64,000 nt of DNA from Triglochin maritima (Eukaryota; Streptophyta; Magnoliopsida; Alismatales; Juncaginaceae). Of the stretch, positions 59,667 through 64,000 are shown piece by piece. Position 1 is the stretch's first letter. Every line of letters begins with the position of its first letter. Position numbers and translations under genes: made by a program. The notes under the pieces were generated by a model that saw nothing but the letters and a program-made list of their open reading frames with translations, made no database searches and was not told the origin of the DNA. The stretch is taken from contig OY821782.1 of assembly GCA_963682175.1 (NCBI GenBank), positions 456,501 to 520,500 on the forward strand, in the 5' to 3' direction.

Positions 59667-61283
59667 ATGAGAGGCCCTAACATGGCTTCCTTTTTTGCAA
59701 CTATTTTGGTATTGTCGGTTTCTTTGAGTTTGCCTGAGAATACCCTTGCAAACTACTACTATTCCTCACCACCACCTCCTGCTCCAGTCTATCACACACC
59801 ATCACCTCCCACTCCAACAACACCAGTATACAAGTCACCACCTTCTCCAACGCCAGTTTACAAGTCGCCACCATCTCCCACACCACCTTCCCACCATTAC
59901 CCATCACATCCCAAGTCACCACCACCTCCAACTCCAGTGTACAAGTCACCCCCATATCATAAACCCGTTTACAAGTCACCCCCAAGCCCGACTCCGGTGT
60001 ACAAGTCACCACCAAGTCCTACTCCGGTGTACAAGTCACCACCCCACCCTAAACCAGTGTACAAGTCACCACCAAGTCCTACTCCGGTGTACAAGTCACC
60101 ACCCCACCCTAAACCAGTGTACAAGTCACCACCAAGTCCTACTCCGGTGTACAAGTCACCACCCCACCCTAAACCAGTGTACAAGTCACCTCCAAGCCCG
60201 ACTCCCGTGTACAAGTCACCACCGCACCATAAACCAGTGTACAAGTCACCCCCAAGTCCGACTCCGGTATACAAGTCACCACCCCACCATAAACCAGTGT
60301 ACAAGTCACCCCCAACTCCGACTCCGGTATACAAGTCACCACCCCACCATAAACCGGTGTACAAGTCACCCCCAACTCCGACTCCGGTGTACAAGTCACC
60401 ACCACACCATAAACCAGTGTACAAGTCACCCCCAAGTCCGACTCCGGTGTACAAGTCACCACCACACCATAAACCAGTATACAAGTCACCCCCAACTCCG
60501 ACTCCGGTGTACAAGTCACCACCCCACAATAAACCGGTGTACAAGTCACCCCCAAGTCCGACTCCGGTATACAAGTCACCACCCCACCATAAACCGGTGT
60601 ACAAGTCACCCCCAACTCCGACTCCGGTATACAAGTCACCACCCCACCATAAACCGGTGTACAAGTCACCCCCAACTCCGACTCCGGTATACAAGTCACC
60701 ACCCCACCATAAACCGGTGTACAAGTCACCCCCAACTCCGACTCCGGTATACAAGTCACCACCCCACCATAAACCGGTGTACAAGTCACCCCCAACTCCG
60801 ACTCCGGTATACAAGTCACCACCCCACCATAAACCGGTGTACAAGTCACCCCCAACTCCGACTCCGGTATACAAGTCACCACCCCACCATAAACCGGTGT
60901 ACAAGTCACCCCCAACTCCGACTCCGGTATACAAGTCACCACCCCACCATAAACCGGTGTACAAGTCACCCCCAACTCCGACTCCGGTATACAAGTCACC
61001 ACCCCACCATAAACCGGTGTACAAGTCACCCCCAACTCCGACTCCGGTGTACAAGTCACCCCCGAGTCCCACTCCGGTGTACAAGTCACCACCAACTCCG
61101 ACTCCGGTGTACAAGTCACCCCCGAGTCCCACTCCGGTGTACAAGTCACCACCAAATCCGACTCCGGTGTACAAGTCACCTCCAACTCCAGTTTACAAGT
61201 CACCTCCAACTCCAGTTTACAAGTCACCAACACCTGTTCCACACTACAACTACTCTTCTCCGCCTCCTCCGTACCACTACTAA
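59667..61283 (+). CDS. Extensin / hydroxyproline-rich cell-wall glycoprotein
   Basis: A 538-aa protein. The signal peptide is about residues 1-28 (ending NTLA), then NYYYSSPPPPAPVYH. The body is some 20 tandem units of 20 residues, YKSPPTPTPVYKSPPHHKPV, and the C-terminus is HYNYSSPPPPYHY. The SPP/SPPPP motifs are substrates for prolyl hydroxylation and arabinosylation in the secretory pathway, and Tyr/Lys/His residues allow ionic and oxidative cross-linking in the wall. Most units have only SPP rather than SPPPP, and PVYK is reminiscent of proline-rich proteins, so it is an extensin/PRP hybrid type. The Met six codons downstream (MASFF) is an alternative start. A likely 3'-UTR intron follows. 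Confidence 0.92.
   Translation: MRGPNMASFFATILVLSVSLSLPENTLANYYYSSPPPPAPVYHTPSPPTPTTPVYKSPPSPTPVYKSPPSPTPPSHHYPSHPKSPPPPTPVYKSPPYHKPVYKSPPSPTPVYKSPPSPTPVYKSPPHPKPVYKSPPSPTPVYKSPPHPKPVYKSPPSPTPVYKSPPHPKPVYKSPPSPTPVYKSPPHHKPVYKSPPSPTPVYKSPPHHKPVYKSPPTPTPVYKSPPHHKPVYKSPPTPTPVYKSPPHHKPVYKSPPSPTPVYKSPPHHKPVYKSPPTPTPVYKSPPHNKPVYKSPPSPTPVYKSPPHHKPVYKSPPTPTPVYKSPPHHKPVYKSPPTPTPVYKSPPHHKPVYKSPPTPTPVYKSPPHHKPVYKSPPTPTPVYKSPPHHKPVYKSPPTPTPVYKSPPHHKPVYKSPPTPTPVYKSPPHHKPVYKSPPTPTPVYKSPPHHKPVYKSPPTPTPVYKSPPSPTPVYKSPPTPTPVYKSPPSPTPVYKSPPNPTPVYKSPPTPVYKSPPTPVYKSPTPVPHYNYSSPPPPYHY
59941..61180 (+). repeat. 60-bp tandem repeat array of the extensin
   Basis: About 20 units in strict 60-bp register, each starting ACAAGTCACC. 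Seven consecutive units (60601-61020) are identical at nucleotide level, and the unit at 60301 is the same. Flanking units differ by one to several bases; the outer ones are most diverged. Confidence 0.95.
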
Positions 61284-61292
61284 GACAATAAG

Positions 61293-61401
61293 GTAAAATC
61301 TTCTTAATTAATTACATAATGATTGTCATTACATACCCTAGTGCTTAGTTAATTGCACAACCTTAACCTAATTAATTTTCTTTTCTCGTATGTCTTTGTA
61401 G
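61293..61401 (+). other. Probable intron in the extensin 3' UTR
   Basis: Donor AG/GTAAAA 9 bp after the stop and acceptor TTTGTAG at 61401, with a T-rich tract before it. Several plant extensin genes have an intron at this position. Confidence 0.6.
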
Positions 61402-61589
61402 ATAAAGGCCATGAAGATAATCACGTATGCTTTCTTCTTGAAGTCTCCACCAAGGGTCCAGCGTGGGATTTCTTTTGGTTAATTGCAATAAAAGAAAAGC
61501 AAAGGAAGCGATTGTTTGCAAAATCTATGTTGTCTAGTTGTTGTTGGCAGGATCAAATAAAATGGTTCTTGAACAGAATCACATGCTAG

Positions 61590-63400
61590 TCCTGTTTGAA
61601 TGTATTTTGCTTCAAGTTGTTATAATGGAATGGTTATTAAATTTCTCTTGTCTAATGTGGTATTATTTGTTTGACTTCTCGTCTTGAAATATGTGTTTTC
61701 TACTTCTAATTAATTGAGGACGAATTGGTTGTTTTTATTACATCATAGAGTCACATGTGTATAATGTTTGACCAAATTTGATAGGTAAAAACTAATCCAA
61801 GTACGTTGAAACGTACGTAAATTAACTATCTGCTTCTTTGTCTTATTTGGGTCGGAGATCGTAATAAATTATAATTATGAAAAATATGGCAGTCACCCTC
61901 AAAGGAGATAACAAACTGGTGCTACTGCAGTTGGTATATATGTATCATGTTCCATCGAAATGAATTGCAACTTCATATGATATTTAGTCAAAAGTACATG
62001 AACTTTCAACAACAAGAAAATTATCTAAGAGAATCAACATGTTGACGAATATTTCAAAAAAAAACAAAACAAAACAAACCACACTAACACATTCTTGTTG
62101 AATTTAGTCTGAATGCCGAAATATATAACAAAGGGAGGCTTCATGTACAAAGTGAAATTAATGACATGAAAACTGGATTCCATGGATGTATTTATTTTAT
62201 TTACTTTTGTTTGCTTTAAACTCCCCAGGGGTGCAAAATCTTGTGATGACAAATTTCACGACCATATATATACACACACTAAATTTCCAGATATGCAACA
62301 GCTTAATTATACAGTTCGCTGTCTGAAGTGCGTTACTTGCTTAAACAACTTTTGATTATGGGATTTGGTTCTTTTTGCCTTTTCCCGACAGAGAAAAAAG
62401 AACAATTCCCTCCTTATATTAATTTGTTCTTTGTGGAAAGAATGCATCATCGTCACAACTCACAAGTGATGGCAAGGTTGTTAAGCATTAAAACTAAAGT
62501 AGCCTTTATAATAAGCAAAATTAAACCCATATGGTGTTCGAGAAGTCTTTGGACCTAATAGAGAGAATAAATCTAATGGCAACTCGACGAGACGCATTAA
62601 GCACCAATAATTTAGCCATTTATCTTCGTGTCTGGCTGCGAATAAGAGGATATCGATACTCTTCTTTCTCTAATACAAATTAATAATAGCATAGATAAGA
62701 CTTGCTTTGACGATTAACAAGAGATTAATTCCATTTTCAAGATACAAATTTACCGACCTATTCTAAACTCTATCTACGGCACATTAGTAAAAGATAGTAT
62801 TGAAAAAATCATCCTTTTCTATAGGCCTGTTGATTAAATAGCTTTAAAGCGGTTAAGAATTACTTACTAATTACTATTACGTCTTAAATCTTAATTGTAC
62901 GAGTTCCAATTTTGTATTTAGTCCCTTTTTTTGTTTACAAAAGACCAAGATTCTCAACAATCTATGTTTAAGATCTAGCAATTATTGTCACCAAACATGC
63001 ACTTGAGATGTCTGGCTGCTACATGCACCGACGGTCAGAACCACTAAGTCCAAGCTCTAGTCCTCTTAAAAAATGACATTAGGCAGTGGTTGCTTTCATT
63101 ATTGATGATTTTATATGCTTTCATGAAGGGTATCACACTGCAAGCGTAGGTGGAGGAATGATGCCTAATAAGTAAATAAATTATTAGCTATAACAAGAAG
63201 CCAAGGACCCACCTATATTATCATGTCTTCTTTTTCTAAGTTTTAATATCACATGATTTTTTTTCCGGGGGACTTCTTCATGTATATATCCCCATAAAAA
63301 CTAAAAATAACTTATTAACCATCTATATTTAATAATATTTTTAGGATTTTTTTGCTTGCATGTCATTTCTGTCACAACTTTATAACTATTTGTATTAATG
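61590..63400. other. Intergenic, nothing recognised
   Basis: AT-rich 3' flank of the extensin; only short frames without motifs. Confidence 0.4.
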
Positions 63401-63449
63401 TCACTAAAAACTATACAAATTCTATTAATACCACTAAAAATTAGACAAA

Positions 63450-64000
63450 TTCTATTAATGTCGTTCTGTTAATGGCGTTACTGTTCTGTTAACGTCGTTA
63501 AAAAAATATTATTTTAATTTAATAGTAATATTTATAAATTCTACCATATATAATTTAATAACTTAGTAATCAAAATTTATTATTTTTTTGATCTTCATAG
63601 GAAAACACTTAATTGAAAAAATCAAGATTGTTAATTTTCACAAGTACAAACGGTGGTGATACGAGTGTTTTGGTGTGTGTTTTCCTATGAAAATTAAATT
63701 CAAAACACTTAAACAAGAATTAAACATTTATGATTTTCACAACAAAATACTTAAAAAATCACCAAAACACACATAACACGATCGTTGGTACTGGTGAAAA
63801 TAAAAAGTCTTAATATTTGGAATTTATGTGTTTTGCTGTGAAGATCATAAAAATAACAGATTTGGATTACTAAGTTATTAAATTATATTTAGTAAAATTT
63901 GTAAATATTACTATTAAAATAATAATTTTTTTAATAACATTAACGGAACAGTGACACCGTTAACGAAAAAAGCTAACGGAATGACATTAATGGAATTTAT
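63450..64000. mobile_element. Fold-back MITE, cut by the window end
   Basis: Left arm about 63450-63605 and right arm about 63845-63990 are inverted copies (AACTTAGTAATCxAAAT, TAATAGTAATATTTA, CGTTAAxGx..CTGTTCxGTTAA). The inner part also pairs partly (CACCAAAACACACAT with GTTTTGGTGTGTGTT). No coding capacity. Confidence 0.65.

Noticed and set aside
59941..61180. Regular direct repeats that might suggest a CRISPR array
   Set aside because: Units are contiguous, coding, without unique spacers, and in a plant nuclear genome.
59969..61242. Long minus-strand open frames (up to 401 codons) over the extensin array
   Set aside because: They are pure antisense readings of a 60-bp repeat (a multiple of three) with no signal or domain. 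The sense extensin explains them.
59746..61296. 516-codon plus frame in another phase over the extensin array
   Set aside because: A repeat-driven shadow (TSHPQLRLRYTSHH units) with no biological signature.

Overview
This is a plant nuclear genome window, almost certainly from a dicot. It is AT-rich, its genes have GT-AG introns, and it contains plant-only protein families: Dof, FRIGIDA-like, IDA peptide, PRAF (PH-RCC1-FYVE-BRX), PPR-DYW and extensin. There is no sign of a bacterial, organellar or viral backbone. The species cannot be named from the sequence.

Layout. From 0 to 11 kb: a Tourist-like MITE, a Dof transcription factor (3.1-3.9 kb, minus), a FRIGIDA-domain coding block (4.6-6.4 kb, minus) and, directly upstream on the same strand, a PHD-finger/SPOC-like protein of the AIPP2 type (7.4-10.7 kb, minus). 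The last two can be joined in phase through one intron and may be a single gene. From 11.6 to 12.7 kb: a possible spliced transcript with a 46-residue ORF. From 14.3 to 19.6 kb: an old Ty1/copia element with both LTRs and its primer-binding site, interrupted by two other LTRs and two MITEs. From 20 to 24 kb: PIF/Harbinger-like elements with GC-rich palindromes, one carrying a degraded ORF1. At 26.0-26.2 kb: an IDA-type abscission peptide gene with an altered core peptide. From 29.6 to 36.7 kb: a complete nine-exon PRAF gene (about 1,115 aa). From 36.9 to 37.5 kb: a hAT-like MITE. From 38.3 to 43.2 kb: a Mutator-like element with transposase and OTU-protease remnants, split by a solo LTR. From 45.1 to 47.1 kb: an intact intronless PPR-DYW gene. 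From 48.6 to 50.1 kb: a fold-back element. From 50.9 to 56.5 kb: a long gypsy (Tekay-like) LTR with two other LTRs nested in it. From 57.8 to 61.4 kb: a truncated and a full-length extensin in tandem. The window ends inside another fold-back structure.

The genes are independent plant loci, not an operon. The two most unusual signals are (a) clusters of the palindrome CGGTNNACCG (about 29 exact copies), confined to LTRs of three apparently unrelated retrotransposon families, and (b) the in-phase PHD/SPOC + FRIGIDA arrangement, which would join a chromatin reader to a flowering-regulator scaffold domain.
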